Shown: piece after piece, positions 1 through 6,948 of the stretch
How positions within the stretch are numbered: position 1 is the stretch's first letter
Layout: the number at the start of each line of letters is the position of its first letter
Source: Gemmatimonadota bacterium
Lineage (GTDB): Bacteria > Gemmatimonadota > Gemmatimonadetes > Palauibacterales > Palauibacteraceae
Direction: 5' to 3'
DNA: 8,687 nucleotides
Assembly (NCBI GenBank): GCA_029288095.1
Contig: JARFPW010000232.1
Location: 1-8,687 of the forward strand
Translations under genes and position numbers: made by a program
Notes under the pieces: generated by a model
What the model saw: only the letters and a program-made list of their open reading frames with translations
Told to the model about the DNA's origin: nothing
Database searches by the model: none

Positions 1-88
1 CAGCTGGGCGGTGTCCGCAACGTTACGCGCGGGCGGCATCGACCGCGAGCTTGCGGCAGGCGCCCTCTGTTCGCGGGCTGCCCGGGTT

Positions 89-116
89 TTGCCGCATCCT
101 GACGACCGACTAGGTT
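89..116 (+). promoter_or_regulatory. Weak candidate promoter for the Ku cluster
   Basis: TTGCCG (89-94) and TAGGTT (111-116) are separated by 16 nt and match the sigma-70 boxes at 4 and 3 of 6 positions. Transcription would begin near 123, leaving a leader of about 60 nt before the Ku ATG. The match is poor, and similar pairs arise by chance, so this is only a candidate. Confidence 0.2.
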
Positions 117-171
117 TCGCGGGCCGGACGGTCGAGTGCCCACCTGGACGGGTACTTGCGATTACACCTGC

Positions 172-176
172 AGGAG
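172..176 (+). promoter_or_regulatory. Ribosome binding site that fixes the Ku start
   Basis: AGGAG lies 7 nt upstream of the ATG at 184. The earlier in-frame GTG at 136 has no such site, and the 16 residues it would add do not look like a Ku N-terminus. This supports translation from 184. Confidence 0.75.
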
Positions 177-183
177 ACTTCAC

Positions 184-1032
184 ATGAGTGCGCGACCGAT
201 GGGTTCGGCTACCATCTCATTCGGGTTGGTCTCTGTTCCCGTAAAGCTCTATTCGACGGCTGATACCTCGAGCAAGGTCAGCTTCAATTGGATTTCTCCG
301 TCATCGGGGACCCGCGTTCGACAGAAGTACTGGGACCCCAAAGAGGACCGACTCGTCGAACGTGACGAACTGGTGAAGGGGTACGAATTCGCGAAGGACC
401 AGTACGTCATCTTCAACCCGGACGAACTCAAGGTGCTCGAGGCGCAGGCGACAAACAGTATCGACGTCACCGAGTTCATTCCGTTCGAGGCCGTCGAGCG
501 TTTGTGGCTGAGCAAGGCCTACTTCCTTGGCCCTGATAAGGGAGGCGACCGGGCGTATCGTCTGCTGAGCGCAGCCCTCCGCAAGACGGGTCGTGCCGCG
601 CTTGGCCGATACGCTGCGCGCGGCAAGGAGTACATCGTTCTCGTGCGGCCCCTTGAGGAGGGCCTTCTCCTCGAGCAGCTGTATTATCCGGCTGAGGTGC
701 GGTCGTTCGACGAGGTGCCGATTGGCGAAGCTGACGTCAAGGACGCGGAACTTGATCTTGCCGTACAGCTGATTGAGCAGGCTTCCGCCGACGAATTCAA
801 GCCCGAGCAGTTCGAAGACACGGTTGCCGCGCGAGTTCTGGCGTTGATCGAAAAGAAGATCGAGGGTGAAGAAATCACATCGGCCCCCGAGGTCGAGCCG
901 GAAGGCAAGATCATCGACCTGATGGAGGCGCTCAAGGCGAGTCTCGATTCGGGGTCGGAGAAGTCCGGCTCCCGCAAGTCGGCAAAGCCTGCGGCCAAGA
1001 AATCCTCAGCCCGCAAGGCGGCGTCAAAGTAA
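184..1032 (+). CDS. ku: Prokaryotic Ku, DNA end-binding protein of NHEJ
   Basis: Ku forms a ring-shaped homodimer that threads onto double-strand DNA ends and recruits the ligase LigD for non-homologous end joining in the cytoplasm. The 282-residue product fits the usual 250-300 aa of bacterial Ku. Family hallmarks seen are the N-terminal strand region ISFGLVSVPVKLYS (11-24), LVKGYEF (63-69), KAYFLGPD (111-118), a RGKEYIVLVRP segment (146-156) and the conserved C-terminal GKIIDLMEALKASL (241-254). The tail from 260 to 282 is rich in Lys, Ala and Ser with 7 Lys and 2 Arg, like the basic DNA-contacting tails of some Ku proteins. The start at 184 is chosen for its AGGAG site. Three bases separate its stop from the next gene, so they are probably co-transcribed. 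No ligD is present in the window. The family call is very secure. Confidence 0.96.
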   Translation: MSARPMGSATISFGLVSVPVKLYSTADTSSKVSFNWISPSSGTRVRQKYWDPKEDRLVERDELVKGYEFAKDQYVIFNPDELKVLEAQATNSIDVTEFIPFEAVERLWLSKAYFLGPDKGGDRAYRLLSAALRKTGRAALGRYAARGKEYIVLVRPLEEGLLLEQLYYPAEVRSFDEVPIGEADVKDAELDLAVQLIEQASADEFKPEQFEDTVAARVLALIEKKIEGEEITSAPEVEPEGKIIDLMEALKASLDSGSEKSGSRKSAKPAAKKSSARKAASK

Positions 1033-1035
1033 CCC

Positions 1036-1860
1036 GTGACCTACTCGACTACCGAAGTAGCGGAGCTTCTCGGAATCTCGCCGGCCAGGGTCCGCCGCCT
1101 GGCCCGATCGGCTGAATTGAATCCGGGACGTGCGTTCGCCGAGCGGTACGAATTCGCATTCCGGGATCTGGTCTTGTTGCGCACTGCGATAGCCCTCGAG
1201 GAGACCGGGATTACTCCCCGGAGACTGCTGAGGGCGATCCGTGCGCTCGGCGCTCAGCTGCCGGAGGGCAGACCGCTGACGGCAGTCAGGATCACGTCCG
1301 AGGCAGACGAACTCGTGGCGGTAGACGGTGGTCTGGCCTGGAACGTCGAGACCGGGCAGACCTGGTTGCAGCTGGCTGAGGACGAGTCCGAGCCGGTCGC
1401 CGCCATCGCGCGTCGTCGTCCGCGTCCCAAGACGCGCAAGAGAAAGCTGGACCCCGGCGAGTGGTATGAGTTGGGGTGCGTGTTGCAGCGGAGCTCCCCG
1501 GCGCAGGCGGAAGAGGCCTTTCGGAACGCACTGTCCGGCGATCCAGGGCTGGCCGATGCTGCCGTAAACCTTGGATTCCTCCTTCACGAGCGCCAGGAAC
1601 TATCGGCGGCGGAGGAGCACTATCGAGCGGCACTCGAGGGGAACCCCGGCCATGCGATGGCCGCTTATAACCTGGGAGTGGTGCTCGAGGATCGAGGAAC
1701 GCCCGAGGAGGCGATGGAAAACTACTCACGGGCTATCGAGTCGGATCCGCTGCTCGCGGATGCCTATTACAATCTGGCGCGTCTGTGCGAAGAACGTGGG
1801 GACCGCGCGGCGGCTCTGCGCCATCTGCGCAGCTACAGTGACCTCGTCCGCATCGGCTGA
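1036..1860 (+). CDS. MerR-type HTH protein fused to four TPR repeats
   Basis: The 274-residue product has three parts. Residues 3-72 resemble a MerR-family winged helix-turn-helix: TTEVAELLGISPARVRRLAR is the recognition region, followed by an ITPRRLLRAIRAL helix. Residues 80-138 form a linker with a probable strand-rich part and a strongly basic stretch (RRRPRPKTRKRK, 127-138). Residues 141-273 carry four tandem TPR motifs (about 141-171, 172-205, 206-239, 240-273) with typical LG, A and Y positions. The usual MerR dimerisation coiled coil and effector domain are absent; the TPR array takes their place. The start is a GTG 3 nt after the Ku stop, with no separate ribosome site, so translation is probably coupled to Ku. 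I infer a DNA-binding regulator or a scaffold linking DNA to a protein partner; the target is unknown. Confidence 0.85.
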   Translation: MTYSTTEVAELLGISPARVRRLARSAELNPGRAFAERYEFAFRDLVLLRTAIALEETGITPRRLLRAIRALGAQLPEGRPLTAVRITSEADELVAVDGGLAWNVETGQTWLQLAEDESEPVAAIARRRPRPKTRKRKLDPGEWYELGCVLQRSSPAQAEEAFRNALSGDPGLADAAVNLGFLLHERQELSAAEEHYRAALEGNPGHAMAAYNLGVVLEDRGTPEEAMENYSRAIESDPLLADAYYNLARLCEERGDRAAALRHLRSYSDLVRIG

Positions 1861-1890
1861 CGCCGACCGGGCCCAATCAACCTGGTGACA

Positions 1891-2589
1891 ATGCCCAGAG
1901 CAGCAGCAATCCTGATCGCGGGGCTGGCTGTCGGATTTGGCCTTGGGTTTTCGGTTCGAGGACCGGTCAGCTCCGGGGCCGGCAGTGGAGACGGTGAGGT
2001 GTCGGCAGTGCGGTCCGCATCCCGGACCCCTTTCATCATCGAAGGCCGACCATTCCAGGGCCCCGAGGACGCCTCCGTTGAATTCGTGGAGTTTACGGAC
2101 TACGAGTGTGCGTTCTGCCGGAGATTCCATCAGACGACGTACCCCGAGATCCGAAGGAAGTACGAGGGTCGGGTGAAGTGGATCGTCCGCAACTACCCGC
2201 TGACCCAGATTCACCCAAACGCCGCGCTCGCGGCGGAAGCTGCCGAGTGCGCGTTGGATCAGGGGCAGGGCGCGTTCTGGGAGTATCACGATTTGTTGTT
2301 CGAGCGACACGACCGCCTCGGTCGTTCCGATCTCAAGGCGTATTCGAGGGAGCTGGGTCTGGACGGAGATCGCTTCGATGGCTGCCTCGATGGTGGGGAA
2401 AAACGGGCGGTGGTCCAGGCTGATCTCAGGGACGGCTTCCGCTTCGGAGTCACCGGCACGCCGACGTTCTTCATCAACGGGCAAGTCGTGGTGGGCGCGC
2501 AGTCCCCCGACGTGGTTTCCACGTTCATCGACGTGGCTCTCGAGGAAGCCGCTGTGGTTCCGGCGAACGACCTGACGTCCACGGAGTAG
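1891..2589 (+). CDS. Membrane-anchored DsbA-family thioredoxin-fold oxidoreductase
   Basis: The 232-residue product has an N-terminal hydrophobic helix (about 4-22), then a Gly/Ser-rich linker, then a DsbA-like domain of the Thioredoxin_4 type. The redox motif is C-A-F-C (Cys73 and Cys76) in FTDYECAFCRRFH. The cis-proline loop is GVTGTPTFFING with Pro191, and an FWEYHDLLF helix at 129-137 is typical of the family. Two more cysteines (120 and 165) could form a structural disulfide. It probably acts outside the cytoplasmic membrane as a thiol oxidase or isomerase; no VKOR or DsbB partner is seen. ATG 1891 is preferred, with GTG 1885 as an in-frame alternative two codons earlier; neither has a strong ribosome site. 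It follows the MerR-TPR gene by 30 nt in the same direction and may share its transcript. Substrate and any link to Ku are unknown. Confidence 0.9.
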   Translation: MPRAAAILIAGLAVGFGLGFSVRGPVSSGAGSGDGEVSAVRSASRTPFIIEGRPFQGPEDASVEFVEFTDYECAFCRRFHQTTYPEIRRKYEGRVKWIVRNYPLTQIHPNAALAAEAAECALDQGQGAFWEYHDLLFERHDRLGRSDLKAYSRELGLDGDRFDGCLDGGEKRAVVQADLRDGFRFGVTGTPTFFINGQVVVGAQSPDVVSTFIDVALEEAAVVPANDLTSTE

Positions 2590-2615
2590 TCCGACCCGCG
2601 TCCGAAGCTGGAACG

Positions 2616-2638
2616 GAGTGTTCCGCAACCGGACACTC
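2616..2638 (+). terminator. GC-rich hairpin after the Ku cluster, possible terminator
   Basis: GAGTGT (2616-2621) pairs with ACACTC (2633-2638), and CCG (2623-2625) pairs with CGG (2630-2632) across a CAAC loop, leaving T2622 bulged. It lies 27 nt after the stop of the DsbA-like gene. No T-run follows, so it is not a classic intrinsic terminator; it may slow polymerase, protect the mRNA end, or do nothing. Confidence 0.4.
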
Positions 2639-2702
2639 TCGCCGCGGTCCCGAACGCCCGCAGGCCTCTAAGCTGTGACCCTGAAGTATTTTACGCTGAC
2701 CA

Positions 2703-2732
2703 TTGGTCTGGCACGGCCATTGCCCTTATCCT
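2703..2732 (+). promoter_or_regulatory. Weak candidate promoter for the permease gene
   Basis: TTGGTC (2703-2708) and TATCCT (2727-2732) lie 18 nt apart; the second matches the -10 box at 4 of 6 positions and the first matches the -35 box only in TTG. The spacing to the start codon would give a leader of about 30 nt. The 179-nt gap at 2590-2768 is the only room for a promoter upstream of this gene. Confidence 0.22.
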
Positions 2733-2755
2733 GTCGGATCGTCTGGCGTCGCTTC

Positions 2756-2764
2756 GGAAGGGAG
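2756..2764 (+). promoter_or_regulatory. Purine-rich ribosome binding site of the permease gene
   Basis: GGAAGGGAG ends 4 nt before the ATG at 2769, with its AAGG core about 8 nt upstream of the start. It decides in favour of 2769 over the in-frame GTG at 2703. Confidence 0.6.
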
Positions 2765-2768
2765 TGAA

Positions 2769-5252
2769 ATGGGTCGGCTGTTTCAGGATGTGAAGTTCGG
2801 CACCCGCTGGCTGCTGAGACATCCAGCATTTACGCTGCTGGTAATCGGTACGCTGGGCCTCGGTATCGGGGCGAGCACGGCGATATTCAGTGTCGTAAAC
2901 CGAGTTCTGCTCCAACCGCTTCCATATCCTGGTGCGGAAGACCTCGTACTCATCCGGCATGACGTCGAATCGTCGGGATTCGTCGGTGGTCCGCTGCCGC
3001 CGGCGGACGTCATCGACTTCCGCGAACAGGTCAATGTGTTCAGCGGCATCGCCGCTACCGACCGGACCTTCGAATTCAACCTGACGGGGGATGGTCCGCC
3101 CGAAGTCGTTCGGGTGGCAGGAGTCACCTCGAACTTCTTCGATGTGCTCGGCATCGAGGCAGCATACGGCCGCACGTTCTCCGCTGCCGAGGGCGAACTC
3201 CCGTTCGTCGACAGGGAGGGGGCAACCAGGCCGGTCGCCGGTCCCACGGCTGTCATCAGCCACGGTCTGTGGCAGCGACGTTTTGGAGGCGAATCGGACG
3301 TCGTCGGGCGATTGATCCAGCTGAATGACGTTGATGTCGAGGTCATCGGAGTTCTGCCGCGTGAGTTCCGACTTCATATGCCGGCCAATGCGGGGATGTC
3401 GACGGACATCGATGCCTGGCAGGCCAATCAATTCGATTATCGCACGCAGCCGAGGAACAGCCAGAACGCGAACCGCCGGGTCATCGCCAGGCTGCTTCCC
3501 GGCGTCTCTCTGGCGGAAGCTCAACAGCAGGCCGATGCCGTAGCGGCCTGGCAAAGCGAGTCGTACGACTACCATCGCGAGGCACGGATTCGCACGACGG
3601 TCACGCCGATGCACCAGGCGATTGTCGGTCACGTGAGGCCGATCCTGTTCAGCCTGCTGGTGGCGGTGGGAATCGTTCTACTGATTGCCAGCGCCAACGT
3701 AGCCAACCTGCTGCTCGTGCAGGCGACCGAGCGCGAGAAGGAAATCGCCATTCGGGCCGCTGTCGGCGGAGGCCGTCGGCGTATCGCGCGGCAACTGCTG
3801 ACGGAGAGCCTGATGGTCGCGGTTGTCGGCGGGCTGGTGGGCCTGCTCGTCGCGCGTTGGGGCATCGACCTGCTCCTGGCTGCCCGGCCGGCCAACCTGC
3901 CGCGTCTCGAGTCGGTCCCGATCGACGGACCAGTGCTGCTGTTTACTGTCCTCGTAACGCTGGTGTCCGCCGTCCTGTTCGGCCTGGTGCCGGCCCTTCA
4001 GTCGTCTCGCCCGGATCTGCAGGGGAAACTCAACGACCGGGGAGTGCGGACCGCCGACAAGCGGCGCAGAAGGCTGCGCGGGGGACTGGTCGTCGCCGAG
4101 GTAGCGTTGGCGATGGTACTTCTGACGGGTGCCGGCCTGATGGTCCGCAGCCTTCAGAACGTGGACCGGATCGACCTGGGATTTCAGGCGGATTCGGCGT
4201 TGACGTTTCACGTCACGCTGCCTGTTCTGCGTTATTCCTCGGTCGGGGACCGGGGAGAGTTCTTCGATCGTCTCGAGCACGAGGCGCTGAAGATGCCGGG
4301 CGTCGCGGCGATCGGGGCAACGTCCGTCCTGCCGCTGGGAGGGCAGTTCTGGACCTCCCCGTACCAGATCGAGGAGGATACCGATTCAGACGGCGTCACA
4401 CGGGAGGCGAACTATCAGTTCGTCACCCCCGGTGCGTTCGATGCCCTCGGCATCAGACTCGTCGCTGGACAGCTGTTTTCTCGCGCCGACAACCGGGAGC
4501 GGAGCGACGTCGTTGTCGTGGATCGTGAACTGGCCGCCCGGGCATGGCCCGGGCGATCACCTATCGGCCAGCAGTTGTTCGCCTCTGGGTTCAACGGTCC
4601 CGCCCGCTGGTTCAAGGTGATCGGTGTCGTAGAGACGGTTCATATCGATGATCCACTGCGGATTCTCCGAGAGACGATCTTCTTTCCGCACCAAACACAG
4701 GGTGGCTTCTTCTCGATGTCGGTCATCGCCAGGAGCTCGTCGGTAGGCCCGCAGGGTCTTGCCGGTCCGCTCCGCGAGATCGTCACGGAGCTGGACCCGG
4801 CGATTCCGCTGAGCGCAGTGCGCCCACATTCGGCCTACGTGGCGGATGCGACCGCCCCCGTCCGTTTCGCGACGCGATTGATCGGACTGTTCGCCTTGAT
4901 TGCGGTCGTGCTCGCCGCCATCGGGGTGTACGGAGTGGTATCGTCGTCCGTTCGCCATTCGACACGGGAAATCGGATTGCGGCTCGCTCTGGGCGCATCC
5001 CACCCGCACGTGGCTACGGCAGTGTTGCGCCGGGGATTGCGCCTCGGTCTGATGGGCCTGATCACCGGGTTGCTGGTGTCCCTGGCTCTCGCTCGCCTGA
5101 CGGCGAATCTTCTCACCGGAGTGAGCCCCACAGATCCCCTAACGTATGCCGTCGTCGGAGGCCTCTTGCTGGTGGTCGCGGCAGTCGCGAGCATCGCGCC
5201 GGCTAGAAGGGCTATCCGCGTCGAGCCTATGGATGCGTTGCGCTATGAATGA
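2769..5252 (+). CDS. ADOP-family duplicated MacB/FtsX-like permease
   Basis: The 827-residue product has the architecture of acidobacterial duplicated orphan permeases: two MacB/FtsX units in one chain. Visible parts are the opening FQDVKFGTRWLLRHPAF; a first membrane helix (about 20-45); a periplasmic MacB-like core (about 50-285); helices near 291-313, 345-370, 388-411 and 439-459; a second periplasmic core (about 465-700); and three last helices near 704-724, 753-776 and 792-812. The post-helix signatures EREKEIAIRAAVGGGRRRI (321-339) and STREIGLRLALGAS (731-744) are the paired FtsX motifs. Relatives with an ATPase export substrates or move periplasmic proteins; here no ATPase lies adjacent, so role and energy source are unknown. 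ATG 2769 is preferred because GGAAGGGAG lies just upstream; an in-frame GTG at 2703 has no such site. The end overlaps the next gene. Confidence 0.93.
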   Translation: MGRLFQDVKFGTRWLLRHPAFTLLVIGTLGLGIGASTAIFSVVNRVLLQPLPYPGAEDLVLIRHDVESSGFVGGPLPPADVIDFREQVNVFSGIAATDRTFEFNLTGDGPPEVVRVAGVTSNFFDVLGIEAAYGRTFSAAEGELPFVDREGATRPVAGPTAVISHGLWQRRFGGESDVVGRLIQLNDVDVEVIGVLPREFRLHMPANAGMSTDIDAWQANQFDYRTQPRNSQNANRRVIARLLPGVSLAEAQQQADAVAAWQSESYDYHREARIRTTVTPMHQAIVGHVRPILFSLLVAVGIVLLIASANVANLLLVQATEREKEIAIRAAVGGGRRRIARQLLTESLMVAVVGGLVGLLVARWGIDLLLAARPANLPRLESVPIDGPVLLFTVLVTLVSAVLFGLVPALQSSRPDLQGKLNDRGVRTADKRRRRLRGGLVVAEVALAMVLLTGAGLMVRSLQNVDRIDLGFQADSALTFHVTLPVLRYSSVGDRGEFFDRLEHEALKMPGVAAIGATSVLPLGGQFWTSPYQIEEDTDSDGVTREANYQFVTPGAFDALGIRLVAGQLFSRADNRERSDVVVVDRELAARAWPGRSPIGQQLFASGFNGPARWFKVIGVVETVHIDDPLRILRETIFFPHQTQGGFFSMSVIARSSSVGPQGLAGPLREIVTELDPAIPLSAVRPHSAYVADATAPVRFATRLIGLFALIAVVLAAIGVYGVVSSSVRHSTREIGLRLALGASHPHVATAVLRRGLRLGLMGLITGLLVSLALARLTANLLTGVSPTDPLTYAVVGGLLLVVAAVASIAPARRAIRVEPMDALRYE

Positions 5253-6288
5253 TGTAATGAAGCGATCGTTCCGGTTACCCCTCAAACTTTGCTTCTGGAT
5301 CGCCGTTGGCTTAGCCGGTGCCGGTCCTGGCGTCGTTCCGGCGGGCGCCCAGACTCCTGAGGTCACCGTGGAGGAGTGGATCGTGCCCTGGCCGGAGAGC
5401 CGCCCCCGGGATCCGTACGTGGCCCCCGACGGGCGCGTGTGGTTCGTCGGTCAGCGTTCAGACTACGCGGCCGTGTTCGATCCAGCGTCGGAGGAGTTTC
5501 GCCGTTACGATCTTCCTGCCGGCGCCGGGCCCCACAACCTCATCGTGGCCGATGACGGCATGGTATGGTACGCCGGAAACCGGCAGGCGAATATCGGGAT
5601 CCTCGATCCGGCCACCGGCGATATCGAGTTGATTCCGATGCCTGATGATCGGGTCCGGGACCCGCACACACTGGTATTTGACGGTGCCGGCCATATCTGG
5701 TTCACGGCGCAGAACAGCAACTTCGTCGGGCGTCTCGATATGGCGACGCGCGCGATCGACCTCATCGAGGTCCCGACTCCCAACGCCCGTCCGTACGGAA
5801 TCGTGGTTGCCCAGGACGGCCGCCCGTGGTTCGTCGAATTCGCCGCAGGTAAGATCGGCACGATCGATCCGGAGTCTCTCCGCCTGGAAGAGTTCGTGCT
5901 CCCGGAACTCGAAGGACGGCCGCGCCGCATAGCGATCGATTCGAGCGGCGACATCTGGTACGTCGACTTTTCTCTGGGCGAGTTGGGACGCATGACCGCC
6001 AGCGGAGTGTTCGACGCGTGGTCGGTCCCGTCCGGCGCTGCGGGACGTCCGTACGCTCTCGGAATCGATGAACGGGATCGTTTGTACTACGTGGAGACCG
6101 GACCGCAGCCAAACCGCTTCGTCATCGTCGACGGCACCACGGGCGCGACCATCAGCTCAACTCCGATTCGCAGCGGAGGAGGATCGGTCCGGCACATGAT
6201 GTATGACGAGAGGCAGCGAGCGATCTGGTTCGGAACCGATGCCAACACGATTGCCCGGGTGCGCGTTCCGGCGGAGGGCGACGACTAG
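5245..6288 (+). CDS. Secreted seven-bladed beta-propeller, Vgb (virginiamycin B lyase) superfamily
   Basis: The 347-residue product begins with a signal peptide (basic MKRSFRLPLK, hydrophobic core, probable cleavage after PAGA near residue 35). Seven repeats of about 40 residues follow, starting near 55, 95, 138, 182, 225, 268 and 314. Each has the pattern R/G-P-x-x-(I/L)-x-x-D-G-x-(V/I)-W-(F/Y) and then a G-x-(I/L)-x-x-(I/L)-D strand, as in Vgb. The strand EWIVP near 44-48 could close the ring. Vgb linearises streptogramin B antibiotics, but the histidine and glutamate expected in the last blades look replaced (Tyr270, Thr331), so antibiotic lyase activity is doubtful; ligand binding or another lyase-type role is open. 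ATG 5245 overlaps the permease end by 8 nt; ATG 5257 is an alternative. Neither has a strong ribosome site, so coupling to the permease is likely. Confidence 0.85.
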   Translation: MNDVMKRSFRLPLKLCFWIAVGLAGAGPGVVPAGAQTPEVTVEEWIVPWPESRPRDPYVAPDGRVWFVGQRSDYAAVFDPASEEFRRYDLPAGAGPHNLIVADDGMVWYAGNRQANIGILDPATGDIELIPMPDDRVRDPHTLVFDGAGHIWFTAQNSNFVGRLDMATRAIDLIEVPTPNARPYGIVVAQDGRPWFVEFAAGKIGTIDPESLRLEEFVLPELEGRPRRIAIDSSGDIWYVDFSLGELGRMTASGVFDAWSVPSGAAGRPYALGIDERDRLYYVETGPQPNRFVIVDGTTGATISSTPIRSGGGSVRHMMYDERQRAIWFGTDANTIARVRVPAEGDD

Positions 6289-6752
6289 GGAGGGGTACCG
6301 TCCCAGTTGAATCGGACCGTAGCGCCGCCCAGGACCTGGCCGCCGGCAACCGCTGCAAGGAGGATGGCGTCGTACTGCGCGGCCGGACACAGCGCGGTCG
6401 TGGTTGTGCTCATGTCCAGCGTCAGGGAGATCGCCTCATCCGCCCCTTGAGCCAGCGACGCGATGGCCGAAGGCACGAAGTTCACCTGGGGGCCGGTACA
6501 CAGCGAGTCGGGCATCGCTGTCTGCACGATTATGTCTAAGCCCAGCGTGATTGACGAGAGGTCCCTCGAACCTCTGTTCTCCAATACGAAGGCGGCCGTC
6601 CGGTCGTCCCCCGGAAGACTGACGAATGACGGTGAAAACACGAGGTCTCCGAACTGCGGACCGGTCGGTCCCTCGTCTCCACATCCTCCGAGGATTCCGA
6701 TACTTGCCAGAACGGCCGCCACTCCCGCGACTACCCGCGGGTGTCGCATCAT
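6285..6752 (-). CDS. Small lipoprotein of unknown function
   Basis: The 155-residue product has a lipoprotein signal: MMRHPR, a hydrophobic stretch, then the lipobox LGGC with Cys24, followed by GDEGPTGP. Asp26 after the lipidated Cys is the +2 residue; in enterobacteria Asp holds lipoproteins at the inner membrane only when directly at +2, and here Gly25 takes that place. The mature part (about 35-155) is strand-rich and looks like an Ig-like or CARDB-like fold, with phrases such as SFVSLPGDDRTAAFVLENRG. Cys85 and Cys122 could form a disulfide. I recognise no family. The start is chosen for a perfect AGGAGG (6759-6764 on this strand) 6 nt upstream of the ATG at 6752; ATG 6749 is also possible. 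Its stop shares a CTAG with the stop of the converging propeller gene. Confidence 0.8.
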   Translation of the reverse strand: MMRHPRVVAGVAAVLASIGILGGCGDEGPTGPQFGDLVFSPSFVSLPGDDRTAAFVLENRGSRDLSSITLGLDIIVQTAMPDSLCTGPQVNFVPSAIASLAQGADEAISLTLDMSTTTTALCPAAQYDAILLAAVAGGQVLGGATVRFNWDGTPP

Positions 6753-6758
6753 TTGATA

Positions 6759-6764
6759 CCTCCT
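6759..6764 (-). promoter_or_regulatory. Consensus ribosome binding site of the lipoprotein gene
   Basis: The plus strand reads CCTCCT, which is AGGAGG on the coding strand, 6 nt before ATG 6752 and 9 nt before ATG 6749. It rules out an upstream in-frame start at 6887, which would bury the lipoprotein signal 45 residues inside the protein. Confidence 0.8.
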
Positions 6765-6936
6765 CCACCGTATCCCGAACGTCCTCGGCCTTCCGTGCAA
6801 TCTCGGGAACACCGCTTGACTGTGCAACGCCCCGTGAGTGCCCGGTTGACGAAGTGTGATTCCACCGCCATTCTTACCCGCTGTCATTTAAACGTCGTGG
6901 ACCTGTCCGTGGCATCGTAAAAGAAGTGGGATCAGC
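6765..6936. promoter_or_regulatory. Divergent intergenic region between lipoprotein gene and rpmE
   Basis: This gap must hold promoters for both directions. For rpmE the best -35 is TTGACG at 6846-6851, with a weak CATTCT (6869-6874) 17 nt later. A second TTGAC occurs exactly 30 nt upstream (6816-6820). A short AT-rich patch, CATTTAAA (6885-6892), stands out against the GC-rich surroundings. No good promoter was found for the minus strand. The exact boxes are uncertain; the role of the gap as a divergent control region follows from gene orientation. Confidence 0.45.
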
Positions 6937-6948
6937 AGGAGTCGTGCA

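Larger units (their letters stand above)
1..183. other. Upstream region of the Ku gene, no recognised gene
   Basis: No protein family is recognisable here. One plus-strand frame is open from base 2 and ends at the TGA at 185-187, which overlaps the Ku start codon as ATGA. This could be the last ~61 codons of an upstream gene, but its translation resembles nothing I know. The opposite strand is open in the mirrored frame as well, which is common by chance in GC-rich DNA. A short CGGG-CTG-CCCG hairpin at 74-84 followed by GGTTTT could instead be the remains of a terminator. The two readings conflict, and neither is strong. Confidence 0.3.

Noticed and set aside
136..183. Ku starting at GTG 136 with 16 extra residues
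   Set aside because: No ribosome site precedes 136, the extra residues do not resemble Ku, and ATG 184 has AGGAG at the right distance.
1726..2628. Long minus-strand open frame opposite the MerR-TPR and DsbA-like genes
   Set aside because: It mirrors well-recognised plus-strand genes, has no recognisable domain and spans a gene boundary; typical for GC-rich DNA.
2691..4280. Two long minus-strand open frames opposite the permease
   Set aside because: Their Asp/Arg/Gln-rich translations match no family and lie inside a clear permease gene.
5245..6288. Streptogramin resistance gene
   Set aside because: The fold fits Vgb, but the expected catalytic residues appear changed and no other resistance gene is nearby.
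6753..6887. N-terminal extension of the lipoprotein to 6887
   Set aside because: It would place the signal sequence internally and ignores the perfect AGGAGG before 6752.
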